6,383 nt of DNA from an uncultured Clostridium sp. GTDB taxonomy: Bacteria > Bacillota > Clostridia > TANB77 > CAG-508. A program made the translations under genes and the position numbers. The stretch's first letter is position 1. The number at the start of each line of letters is the position of its first letter. Location: NCBI GenBank assembly GCA_900555085.1, contig USJU01000072.1:1-6383 (forward strand), given 5' to 3'. Positions 1-5,153 of the stretch are shown here, piece by piece. The notes beneath the pieces were generated by a model. It made no database searches. It saw only the letters and a list, made by a program, of their open reading frames with translations, and was not told where the DNA came from.

Positions 1-22
1 AAATTCGCATGGAAAAAAGTTC

Positions 23-51
23 TTGACATCCTCCCCAATTTGTGCTATAGG
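23..51 (+). promoter_or_regulatory. P0: strong sigma-A promoter with extended -10
   Basis: TTGACA at 23-28 is separated by 17 bp from TATAGG at 46-51, and the -10 is preceded by TG-C (43-45), giving an extended -10. The predicted start is near 58, exactly where an 8-bp inverted repeat begins. Arms CCCC (33-36) and GGGG (51-54) flank the spacer and could form a dyad over the promoter. It probably drives an RNA running toward the 76-aa gene at 180. Confidence 0.65.
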
Positions 52-57
52 GGGTAT

Positions 58-79
58 CATATGAATACGTGTTCATATG
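58..79 (+). repeat. Perfect 8-bp inverted repeat at the predicted 5' end of the P0 transcript
   Basis: CATATGAA (58-65) and TTCATATG (72-79) are exact inverted repeats around a 6-nt loop (TACGTG). If P0 starts at about 58, the transcript begins with this hairpin. It could be a 5' stabilising stem, part of a small structured RNA, or an operator just downstream of P0. The sequence alone does not decide among these. Confidence 0.55.
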
Positions 80-89
80 TTCATGTGGG

Positions 90-134
90 CAATAATAAAG
101 TATAAATATTTTAATAAAATTATTGATTTTATTT
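90..134 (+). repeat. AT-rich inverted repeat with U-rich tail between P0 and P1
   Basis: CAATAAT (90-96) pairs perfectly with ATTATTG (119-125) over a 22-nt AT-rich loop, and the next bases are ATTTTATTT. The shape resembles a very weak intrinsic terminator that would give P0 a short RNA product of roughly 75-80 nt. With only one G-C pair in the stem, chance is a real alternative. The 3' arm overlaps the -35 of the next promoter (123-128). Confidence 0.25.
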
Positions 135-151
135 GTCTAACATGTTAGAAT
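123..151 (+). promoter_or_regulatory. P1: promoter with 14-bp palindrome over the extended -10
   Basis: TTGATT (123-128), a 17-bp spacer and TAGAAT (146-151) preceded by TG-T form an extended -10 promoter. The predicted start is near 158, 22 bp before the gene at 180. Bases 136-149 (TCTAACATGTTAGA) form a perfect 14-bp palindrome covering most of the -10. The same block recurs at the same spacing in P2 and P3, so it is a likely operator. Confidence 0.7.
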
Positions 152-179
152 AATATTGTAAAGAAAGAGAGGAAATAAT

Positions 180-410
180 ATGGAACAATCGTTATTATGT
201 GCTTTAAATTCATTAATTGAAAGTGGTAAAGGAGAGGTTGAATATTATTTATTTGATATTAACGATCAATTAATTGTTAGACAAATGACACCTACAATGA
301 TGTTAGAAAAACTTGGATATTTTGCATTGTCAAGTCAACCAATTTTTGGAATTTTTGAAAAAAATATTATTTTAGATTGCGAGGTGGTTATCAATGCTAC
401 TAAACGCTAA
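180..410 (+). CDS. Hypothetical 76-aa phage protein
   Basis: I do not recognise this protein. It has 76 residues, a mixed hydrophobic/acidic composition, no membrane span or signal peptide, and one internal Cys in the middle of the N-terminal helix-like segment. The start ATG is supported by an AGAGAGG ribosome site at 166-172 and by promoter P1 22 bp upstream of the ATG. The end overlaps the 24-aa peptide gene at 394 by 17 bp in another frame, so the two are probably translationally linked. As the first gene behind an operator-bearing promoter, it is likely expressed early, as are many small host-interaction or accessory genes of phi29-like phages. That role is inference only. Confidence 0.7.
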   Translation: MEQSLLCALNSLIESGKGEVEYYLFDINDQLIVRQMTPTMMLEKLGYFALSSQPIFGIFEKNIILDCEVVINATKR

Positions 411-468
411 CGCTATGCTATGTTTAGCATTATTAATTGTTATATTTATATATTTATTTGTTATGTAG
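394..468 (+). CDS. 24-aa single-span membrane peptide
   Basis: A short open frame encodes 24 residues: a six-residue N-terminus (MLLNAN) followed by an almost unbroken hydrophobic stretch (AMLCLALLIVIFIYLFVM) ending at the TAG stop. This is long enough for one transmembrane helix. A good ribosome site GAGGTGG lies at 381-387, six bases before the ATG, and is the same variant used by the gene at 1429. The start overlaps the end of the preceding gene by 17 bp, and the stop TAG overlaps the ribosome site of the next gene, so it sits tightly inside a three-gene unit. No family is recognised. A membrane mini-protein of a phage could be a lysis helper, a membrane anchor or a host-modifying peptide. 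Confidence 0.6.
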   Translation: MLLNANAMLCLALLIVIFIYLFVM

Positions 469-480
469 GAGGGATAAAAA

Positions 481-735
481 ATGATTTTATGGGATCAACT
501 AGAAGAAATAAAAGAAAAAAGTATAGAAAATGAACAAAGTTTAGAAATTCGATTATTAATTAACAATTTAAAAATAACTTCATTTATAGAATATAATGAT
601 TTTATATACACTATGTCGTTAGATATTTTAGAATTAAATCATCATGAATATATTATTGAAGATAAGACAATAGAAAATAAACAAGTAAAATCTCCTATAA
701 AATATATACAAGTAACAGTTAAAAAGGATAGTTAA
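481..735 (+). CDS. Hypothetical 84-aa phage protein
   Basis: This is an unrecognised 84-residue soluble protein. The N-terminal ~25 residues are rich in Glu and Lys and probably helical; the rest alternates hydrophobic and polar residues as in a small alpha/beta fold, with a Lys-rich C-terminus. A strong AGGAGGG site at 467-473 lies seven bases before the ATG and overlaps the stop of the 24-aa peptide. It is the last gene of the P1 unit: its TAA stop (733-735) lies inside the bidirectional terminator hairpin at 721-748. No function can be assigned. Confidence 0.75.
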   Translation: MILWDQLEEIKEKSIENEQSLEIRLLINNLKITSFIEYNDFIYTMSLDILELNHHEYIIEDKTIENKQVKSPIKYIQVTVKKDS

Positions 736-748
736 AACTATCCTTTTT
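721..748. terminator. Bidirectional intrinsic terminator between converging genes
   Basis: AAAAAGGATAGTT (721-733) and AACTATCCTTTTT (736-748) are perfect 13-bp inverted repeats. Read rightward, the stem is followed by a T5 tract; read leftward, the complementary A5 becomes the U tract. It therefore serves both the forward unit ending at 735 and the reverse endolysin gene ending at 748. The forward stop codon is built into the stem and loop, and the first base of the reverse-strand stop (748-750) is the last base of the repeat. Confidence 0.88.
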
Positions 749-1335
749 CATTTACTCAAGTCATTTACACGTTTTCTAATTTGTTGATACGTTGCATCAT
801 CACACCCAATATTTCTTTTTCTAGTTTCGTGACCATTTCCATACTTACCATTGATTACGTCTCTAGCAATTCTTTCAATATCCCATGTTTTAGAACTGTT
901 AACACTAGAATTACTAGAATAATCAAGCCATTTGCTAAAGCCGTGTTTCTTCCAATTTCTAGCATTTAAATTTGTAATTTGAATACCATTTTCCCATTTA
1001 GGGCTACATTCACATACCTTACCATTACCAATGTATACACCAATATGCCCATTCATCCAAACAAACTCCCCTTTAGAAATTTTAGAAAAATCACTATTTT
1101 GATTATAACAATAAGTATTCATGATTGTATTTGCGTTAACATCTGGATAAATATTTCCATATTTACCATTATAAGGATAACCCCACAAAGTGCCTTTAAT
1201 TAATCCGCTACAATCACATTCCAAAAACGTTCCATTTTTTCCTTTTCGATAACTATTCATGAATTTGCCTAACTTGTAAATAGTTGGCATTTTTTCATAC
1301 TCTAAAATTTTAGCTATAAAATCATCAACATTCAT
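748..1335 (-). CDS. Endolysin: NlpC/P60-type peptidase with C-terminal CW_7 (Cpl-7) domain
   Basis: This 195-residue peptidoglycan hydrolase is probably an endopeptidase that cuts the peptide stems of the host wall at lysis. The catalytic domain spans about residues 1-135. The nucleophile is Cys42 in D-C-S-G; the base is His97 in G-H-I-G-V-Y-I-G; the third polar position may be Glu109. A Ser/Asn linker (about 140-149) leads to one CW_7 domain at about 151-195, with the family signature W-D-I-x-x-I-A-R-x-V-I-N-G-K-Y-G-N-G. CW_7 domains, known from Streptococcus phage Cp-7 lysozyme, bind the muropeptide. There is no signal peptide, so export by a holin is expected; the 56-aa gene at 4172 is a candidate. 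The ribosome site AAAGGAGG (complement of 1343-1350) fixes the start. It is the only reverse-strand gene here and has its own promoter at 1360-1387. Confidence 0.9.
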   Translation of the reverse strand: MNVDDFIAKILEYEKMPTIYKLGKFMNSYRKGKNGTFLECDCSGLIKGTLWGYPYNGKYGNIYPDVNANTIMNTYCYNQNSDFSKISKGEFVWMNGHIGVYIGNGKVCECSPKWENGIQITNLNARNWKKHGFSKWLDYSSNSSVNSSKTWDIERIARDVINGKYGNGHETRKRNIGCDDATYQQIRKRVNDLSK

Positions 1336-1359
1336 AATTATTCCTCCTTTTATGCTATA

Positions 1360-1387
1360 ATTATATCACATAATAGACACTTTACAA
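1360..1387 (-). promoter_or_regulatory. Endolysin promoter, extended -10, reverse strand
   Basis: On the reverse strand TATAAT (complement of 1360-1365) is preceded by TG-A, giving a consensus extended -10. TTGTAA (complement of 1382-1387) is a plausible -35 at 16-bp spacing. The predicted start is near 1353, giving a leader of about 18 nt that contains the AAAGGAGG site. The -35 occupies the same base pairs as the -35 of the divergent promoter P2, so the two should compete for RNA polymerase. Confidence 0.72.
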
Positions 1388-1409
1388 TAAATGTCTAATA
1401 TGTTAGAAT
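1381..1409 (+). promoter_or_regulatory. P2: promoter of the replication operon with operator-like dyad
   Basis: TTTACA (1381-1386), a 17-bp spacer and TAGAAT (1404-1409) preceded by TG-T form an extended -10 promoter. TCTAATATGTTAGA at 1394-1407 matches the P1 palindrome at 13 of 14 positions and at identical spacing from the -35. The predicted start near 1416 falls within the ribosome site (1415-1422), so the leader would be only about 13 nt. It drives the terminal-protein and polymerase genes. Confidence 0.75.
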
Positions 1410-1428
1410 GTCTAAGAGGTGGTAATAT

Positions 1429-2115
1429 ATGGCACTAAATAAAGGACTCAAAAAATATATAGAAGATTTAAGAGAAAAAAGAATTAAAGAACAAGATAAA
1501 AAAATAATGGGTTTACGTCGACTTAAATACGACAGTCAAACAAGAAACGAACTAATTGAAAATGCACAATATCTATCACGTACAATAAATAGACGTTATA
1601 GAGAACTAGAAAAAGCTGGACTAGAAAACAAATCGTACGCGTATAAAAGAACACAAAGTGAAACAGGATTTAACCGCTACACTACAAGTAAACGAAAACT
1701 TAATCAATTATCAAGTGAAGAGCTTTACGATTTAAATGTAGATTTATATTCTAAATACGCTTCATCTACAACAAGTGTAAGCTACGTTGAAGAAACCGTT
1801 CAAAAAGGATTAGAAAGAGCTGTAGACACTTTACAAACACGGTTAAAATATTCAGCACCAAACATTGCAAAAAGTCTTAATGTTGATGATGTTAGAACTT
1901 TTCTAACTCTAGGCGGTGGGGAATTCTTAAATGAAGCAAAAGACAAGGGTTATGGTTCGACTAATTTAATTGAAGATTGGGAAAGTGCACGTTTGAGTGG
2001 TGTAAGTGATAAAGAGTTTATTAGGGAGTGGAAACGATTCACACACGAATTTGACAAAGATAAGTTTAAAAGAAATATTGAAGCTTTAAAATCAAGAAAA
2101 AATAAGGATAAGTAA
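1429..2115 (+). CDS. Probable terminal protein priming DNA replication
   Basis: In phi29-type phages the terminal protein binds covalently to the 5' DNA ends and supplies the hydroxyl that primes replication. This 228-residue protein is assigned mainly by context and shape. It lies two bases upstream of the protein-primed DNA polymerase, the phi29 order of terminal protein then polymerase. Its length is close to the 230-266 residues usual for such proteins. It is very basic and helix-rich: a charged, probably coiled-coil N-terminus (about 1-65), a Ser/Thr/Tyr-rich middle (about 70-120) and a basic C-terminal tail. The segment F-L-N-E-A-K-D-K-G-Y-G-S-T-N-L-I (166-181) lies in the C-terminal part, where phi29 carries its priming Ser232. 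Which Ser, Thr or Tyr is the primer cannot be told. The ribosome site is AGAGGTGG at 1415-1422. Confidence 0.65.
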   Translation: MALNKGLKKYIEDLREKRIKEQDKKIMGLRRLKYDSQTRNELIENAQYLSRTINRRYRELEKAGLENKSYAYKRTQSETGFNRYTTSKRKLNQLSSEELYDLNVDLYSKYASSTTSVSYVEETVQKGLERAVDTLQTRLKYSAPNIAKSLNVDDVRTFLTLGGGEFLNEAKDKGYGSTNLIEDWESARLSGVSDKEFIREWKRFTHEFDKDKFKRNIEALKSRKNKDK

Positions 2116-2117
2116 TC

Positions 2118-4169
2118 ATGATAGGGTGTTTAGTAAATTTCAACAATACTAAAGCTGTTGTAAAAGCGTACAATCAAGAAGATTTTCCATATTTTAGAAT
2201 TAAAAAATCAAATCCTTTAATTCAATCAACAAAAAGATATATAGAACATTTAATGACGTTTGACATTGAAACATCAACAATAGAAAAAACTGATGGTTCT
2301 TTTGAGGGTTTCATGTATCACTGGCAAGTATGTATAGATGGTTATGTTTGTTTTGGTAGGACTTGGAAAGAATTTCTAACTTTTTTAAGAAAAATGAATA
2401 GAGCGTTAAAAAATTTTGATGAAAATCATAAATTAGTATGTTATATACATAACTTTTCTTATGAATTTCAATTTCTCTATTCTTGGATAAAATTAGACAA
2501 TGTTTTTGCTATTGATAAACGAAAACCATTAAAAGCAATATCGAAAGAGTTCAATATAGAATTTAGATGCTCTTATTTATTATCAAATATGAATTTGAAA
2601 AAATTTATTGAGAATACACCAAACGCACACTATTTTAAAGGTAGTGGGGATTTAGACTATCATAAAATCTTCACTCCTCAAACCAATTTAACAATGAGCG
2701 AATTAGGTTACTGTTTTAATGATGTCATGGGTTTGTATGAAGCTATTATTTATCTTTTAAAAGAAGACACGCTCGTTACTATTCCTTTAACGTCAACGGG
2801 TTATGTACGTAGAGAATGTCGTAATAATATGAGAAAAAACAAGAAAAATAGAAAGCAATTTTTAGAATTAAAACTAAATGATAAATTATATACTTTGTGC
2901 AAGGACGCTTTTAGAGGTGGTAACACGGCTTCTAATCGGTATAAAACTAACTTTATCAACTATGATGTTTCATCCTATGATATGTCTAGCGCATATCCTT
3001 ATGCTATGATAAGTGGTCTATATCCAATCACTCCATTTCAAGAAAAAACGTTAACATCACTTGATATGTTAGATGATTATAACACTCGTTACTGCACACT
3101 AGCCTACTATTCATTTGAAAATGTGAAATTAAAAAAAGGTGTTCCATTTCCTTATATCCCGTATTCTAAGTGTATTGAATTTATTGCTCCAAACTATGAA
3201 ACCAAATTCAAGGGCAAAGAGTATTGCTATAATGGACGCATTTTAGAAGCGGAGTTTATTAAAATAGCAATGACAAACTATGACTATCAAATATTTATAA
3301 ATCAATATGATTATGACGAGGATAATGTACGTGTAGAAGATTTCTACTATTCTCATAAAGGTTTTCTTCCAAAAGAACTTACTGATACTGTAATAGAGTT
3401 TTTCACTTTGAAATCTCAATTAAAAGGAATTGAAGAAAAGGAATACGAATATATGAAGTCTAAAAATAAATTAAATTCTTTATACGGTATGATTGTCACT
3501 GATATTATTAGACAAGAAAATTTATTTAACGAAAAATGGGAAAAAGGAGAAAACTCTACTTTAGACGAATATTACAGCAAAAGAAACAATTTTTTAACTT
3601 ATCAATGGGGTTTATTCGTCACAGCAATATGTCGAACAAATCTACAAAAAGCTATTGATCAAATAGGTTTAGATTGTGTTTACATTGATACTGATAGTGT
3701 TAAATACGTCGGTTATCATGATGAAGTTTTTGAACATATCAATCAAGAAATGATTGCATGGTGTAGCGACAATGATATAATAAATAGTGTCAAAGTAGGT
3801 AATCAAAAATATTTTCTAGGATTGTATGATAGAGAAAAAGGCTATGATGAATTTGTTACGCTAGGTGCAAAGAAATATGCCTTTAAACAAAATAATAAAA
3901 TAGGGATAACAGTAGCAGGGCTAAATAAAAAAAGTGGCGCTAAAGAACTAAAACAAAAAGGCGGTTTATCTAAATTTAAAATTGGAACTGAATTTATGGA
4001 TAGTGGTAGAAAAACAGTCTACTATAATGACGATAAAAAACATTTTATTACTGTTCAAGGCTGTAAAATTGAAAATGCTAGTAATATAGCGTTAGTAGAT
4101 GCTACGTACACTTTGGGAATGACTGATGTTATGCTATCAATTTTATACGGATTAGAAAGTGAGGAATAA
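2118..4169 (+). CDS. Protein-primed family B DNA polymerase (phi29 type)
   Basis: This 683-residue replicative polymerase (phi29: about 572) starts from a terminal protein and copies both strands by strand displacement. Exonuclease motifs: Exo I D49-I-E51; Exo II H-N112-F-S-Y-E116, with Glu where phi29 has Asp66; Exo III Y198-C-F-N-D202. Next comes F265-R-G-G, matching the YxGG DNA-stabilising motif with Phe for Tyr. Polymerase motifs: A, Y-D288-M-S-S-A-Y-P294 (Ala where Leu is usual); B, K449-x3-N-S-L-Y-G457; C, Y522-I-D-T-D-S527, giving catalytic aspartates D288, D524 and D526; then K585-x-Y587. The A-to-B interval is long (about 155 residues) and should hold the TPR1 and TPR2 insertions needed for protein priming and displacement. 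The start lies 2 nt after the preceding stop, with AAGGA at 2104-2108. It has an N-terminal extension of about 37 residues relative to phi29. Confidence 0.95.
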   Translation: MIGCLVNFNNTKAVVKAYNQEDFPYFRIKKSNPLIQSTKRYIEHLMTFDIETSTIEKTDGSFEGFMYHWQVCIDGYVCFGRTWKEFLTFLRKMNRALKNFDENHKLVCYIHNFSYEFQFLYSWIKLDNVFAIDKRKPLKAISKEFNIEFRCSYLLSNMNLKKFIENTPNAHYFKGSGDLDYHKIFTPQTNLTMSELGYCFNDVMGLYEAIIYLLKEDTLVTIPLTSTGYVRRECRNNMRKNKKNRKQFLELKLNDKLYTLCKDAFRGGNTASNRYKTNFINYDVSSYDMSSAYPYAMISGLYPITPFQEKTLTSLDMLDDYNTRYCTLAYYSFENVKLKKGVPFPYIPYSKCIEFIAPNYETKFKGKEYCYNGRILEAEFIKIAMTNYDYQIFINQYDYDEDNVRVEDFYYSHKGFLPKELTDTVIEFFTLKSQLKGIEEKEYEYMKSKNKLNSLYGMIVTDIIRQENLFNEKWEKGENSTLDEYYSKRNNFLTYQWGLFVTAICRTNLQKAIDQIGLDCVYIDTDSVKYVGYHDEVFEHINQEMIAWCSDNDIINSVKVGNQKYFLGLYDREKGYDEFVTLGAKKYAFKQNNKIGITVAGLNKKSGAKELKQKGGLSKFKIGTEFMDSGRKTVYYNDDKKHFITVQGCKIENASNIALVDATYTLGMTDVMLSILYGLESEE

Positions 4170-4171
4170 AA

Positions 4172-4342
4172 ATGGAAGAAATGGTTAATTTATTTGTGAA
4201 TAATGGTGTAGCTGTTGCTTGTCTTATTTATTTTATGTGGTATAACAATACCACGCTAAAAGAATTTAGCAATAAATTTGAGGAATTAAACAAAGCTTTA
4301 TTAAAAATATTAGAAAATTCAAGAAAAGATATTGACGAATGA
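4172..4342 (+). CDS. 56-aa holin-like membrane protein (YvrJ/BhlA type)
   Basis: A short gene encodes 56 residues: a short N-terminus (MEEMVNLFVNN), one hydrophobic span at about residues 10-25 (GVAVACLIYFMWY), then a charged amphipathic helix (K-E-F-S-N-K-F-E-E-L-N-K-A-L) and a polar tail. This N-out/one-span/charged-helix plan is that of the YvrJ and BhlA/UviB holin-like families. If correct, it would permeabilise the membrane so that the signal-less endolysin can reach the wall. The start lies 2 nt after the polymerase stop, with a GAGGA ribosome site (4161-4165) inside the end of the polymerase gene, so it belongs to the P2 operon. The -35 of promoter P3 lies in its last codons. The family assignment is by pattern only. 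Confidence 0.7.
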   Translation: MEEMVNLFVNNGVAVACLIYFMWYNNTTLKEFSNKFEELNKALLKILENSRKDIDE

Positions 4343-4360
4343 ATTCTATAATGTTAGAAT
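4332..4360 (+). promoter_or_regulatory. P3: promoter of the HTH gene sharing the P1/P2 operator block
   Basis: TTGACG (4332-4337), a 17-bp spacer and TAGAAT (4355-4360) preceded by TG-T match P1 and P2 element for element. TCTATAATGTTAGA at 4345-4358 keeps the right half-site exactly, while the centre is changed so the dyad is imperfect. The predicted start is near 4367. The -35 overlaps the end of the 56-aa gene. The leader after the -10 also resembles that of P1 (both contain GTAA, AGAGAGGAA and TAA before the ATG), suggesting a duplicated promoter-leader cassette. Confidence 0.72.
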
Positions 4361-4385
4361 TAATTTAGTAAGAGAGGAAGTAAAT

Positions 4386-4598
4386 ATGACTAGAGAATAT
4401 AAAAAAGATTTACCAACTTTGACAATCAAAAATATCATGGAAGCTTTAGGATGTTGTAAAGCAACTGCTTATAATAAATTAAATCGAAAAAATTTTACTT
4501 TAGATGATTTTCTAAAAATTCATAAATATTATAAGTGGTACACATTCAATGAAGTTATTATGATTATTGAAGAAGCGTATGTAAGACCTAAAAAATAG
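4386..4598 (+). CDS. Small helix-turn-helix DNA-binding protein
   Basis: A 70-residue basic protein. Residues about 10-35 (L-T-I-K-N-I-M-E-A-L-G-C-C-K-A-T-A-Y-N-K-L) fit a helix-turn-helix: helix I-M-E-A-L, a G-C turn, then recognition helix K-A-T-A-Y-N-K-L, as in short phage Xre- or excisionase-like regulators. The following T-L-D-D-F-L-K-I-H-K-Y-Y resembles the third helix of such domains. The chosen ATG has an AGAGAGG site at 4371-4377 and starts downstream of promoter P3; an upstream in-frame TTG at 4332 lies inside the promoter and lacks a ribosome site. Its promoter carries the shared TCTAnnATGTTAGA block, so this protein is the best local candidate to bind it and to control itself, the terminal-protein operon and the 180-735 unit. 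Binding is inferred, not shown. Confidence 0.75.
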   Translation: MTREYKKDLPTLTIKNIMEALGCCKATAYNKLNRKNFTLDDFLKIHKYYKWYTFNEVIMIIEEAYVRPKK

Positions 4599-4730
4599 GT
4601 TCTTTCTTAAACTAACCTATCTCAAAAATTTACAATTAAATAACACAACATTAAAAATAACAGTATTTGTATATGTATCAAAGTATTCGACGTCACACCA
4701 CAAAAATGAGATAGGCGGTCACAAGTCCGC
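4586..4730 (+). other. Untranslated stretch with mutually exclusive RNA stems (attenuator-like)
   Basis: No gene is seen between 4599 and 4773. Four segments can pair in alternatives. ACCTA (4586-4590) pairs with TAGGT (4596-4600), followed by TCTTTCTT, a weak terminator at the HTH stop codon. TAGGTT (4596-4601) pairs with AACCTA (4614-4619). CCTATCTCA (4616-4624) pairs perfectly over 9 bp with TGAGATAGG (4707-4715), closing an AT-rich 82-nt loop. A small hairpin with GCGG (4715-4718) and CCGC (4727-4730) follows. The 1:2, 2:3, 3:4 scheme is that of a transcription attenuator deciding readthrough from the HTH gene into the SSB and ATPase genes. No good promoter for those genes is visible here, which makes readthrough plausible. 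Confidence 0.4.
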
Positions 4731-4773
4731 ATAAAATAGTGAGTGAGAAAGAAAAATAAAAGAGGTAAGAAAA

Positions 4774-5151
4774 ATGTCAAAACAATTAAAAATCAAAGTA
4801 GTAGAAACAAACACAGAACCATTAAAAGCAATGGCTATTGCTAAATCAAATTCATCTATTGCTTGTAAAAAGTTTGTAGACAACGTCTTTAAAATTAAAG
4901 ATTATGTTTTTACAAAATCACAAATCACTACAGTCGAAACGGGAGAAGTAGAAGAAATGGATTGCATTAGTTTTCTAACTGATGCTGGAGAAATTTTAGG
5001 AACAAACTCTAAAACGATTATGAATAGCTTTAGAGAATTATTAGACTTATGCGATGATAATGATATTGATATCGCTACAGTTGACGTTATTATCACTAGT
5101 GGAACATCAAAAAGCGGTAACACTTTCTATTCATTAGAAGCAAAAATTTAA
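4774..5151 (+). CDS. Probable single-stranded DNA-binding protein
   Basis: A 125-residue, mildly acidic protein, the same size as phi29 SSB gp5 (124 residues). A short flexible N-terminus leads to a beta-rich core with alternating hydrophobic residues (about 40-75), a helix T-I-M-N-S-F-R-E-L-L-D-L (81-92), and a final beta pair ending S-K-S-G-N-T-F-Y-S-L-E (112-122), a pattern common in small phage OB-fold proteins. In strand-displacement replication such a protein would coat the displaced strand. The ribosome site is AGAGGT at 4761-4766. The stop is followed 2 nt later by the packaging ATPase gene. Identification rests on size, fold pattern and gene context. A different small replication or packaging cofactor is possible. 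Confidence 0.5.
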   Translation: MSKQLKIKVVETNTEPLKAMAIAKSNSSIACKKFVDNVFKIKDYVFTKSQITTVETGEVEEMDCISFLTDAGEILGTNSKTIMNSFRELLDLCDDNDIDIATVDVIITSGTSKSGNTFYSLEAKI

Positions 5152-5153
5152 AA

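Noticed and set aside
1..105. Open frame from the window edge to TAA at 103-105, a possible tail of an upstream gene
   Set aside because: It crosses a strong promoter and a perfect hairpin, and its composition does not look coding. It cannot be tested without upstream sequence.
295..309. ATGTTAGAAA as a fourth operator copy
   Set aside because: It lacks the TCTA half and a -35 at the right spacing, and it lies within coding sequence; a chance half-site is enough.
781..1203. Two forward-strand open frames (781-969 and 979-1203)
   Set aside because: Both lie antisense within the endolysin gene, lack ribosome sites and show compositions expected of a shadow frame, rich in Ile, Thr, Ser and Phe.
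4332..4385. Longer HTH protein starting at TTG 4332
   Set aside because: The TTG is the -35 of promoter P3 and the extra residues overlap the end of the 56-aa gene. A good AGAGAGG site points to ATG 4386.
4607..4636. Possible promoter TTAAAC-18-TACAAT for the SSB gene
   Set aside because: Only three of six -35 positions match and there is no extended -10. The long AT-rich stretch gives many such matches by chance.
4902..5123. Reverse-strand open frame of 73 codons
   Set aside because: It is antisense to the probable SSB gene, has no ribosome site or promoter, and the forward frame has good start and context evidence.
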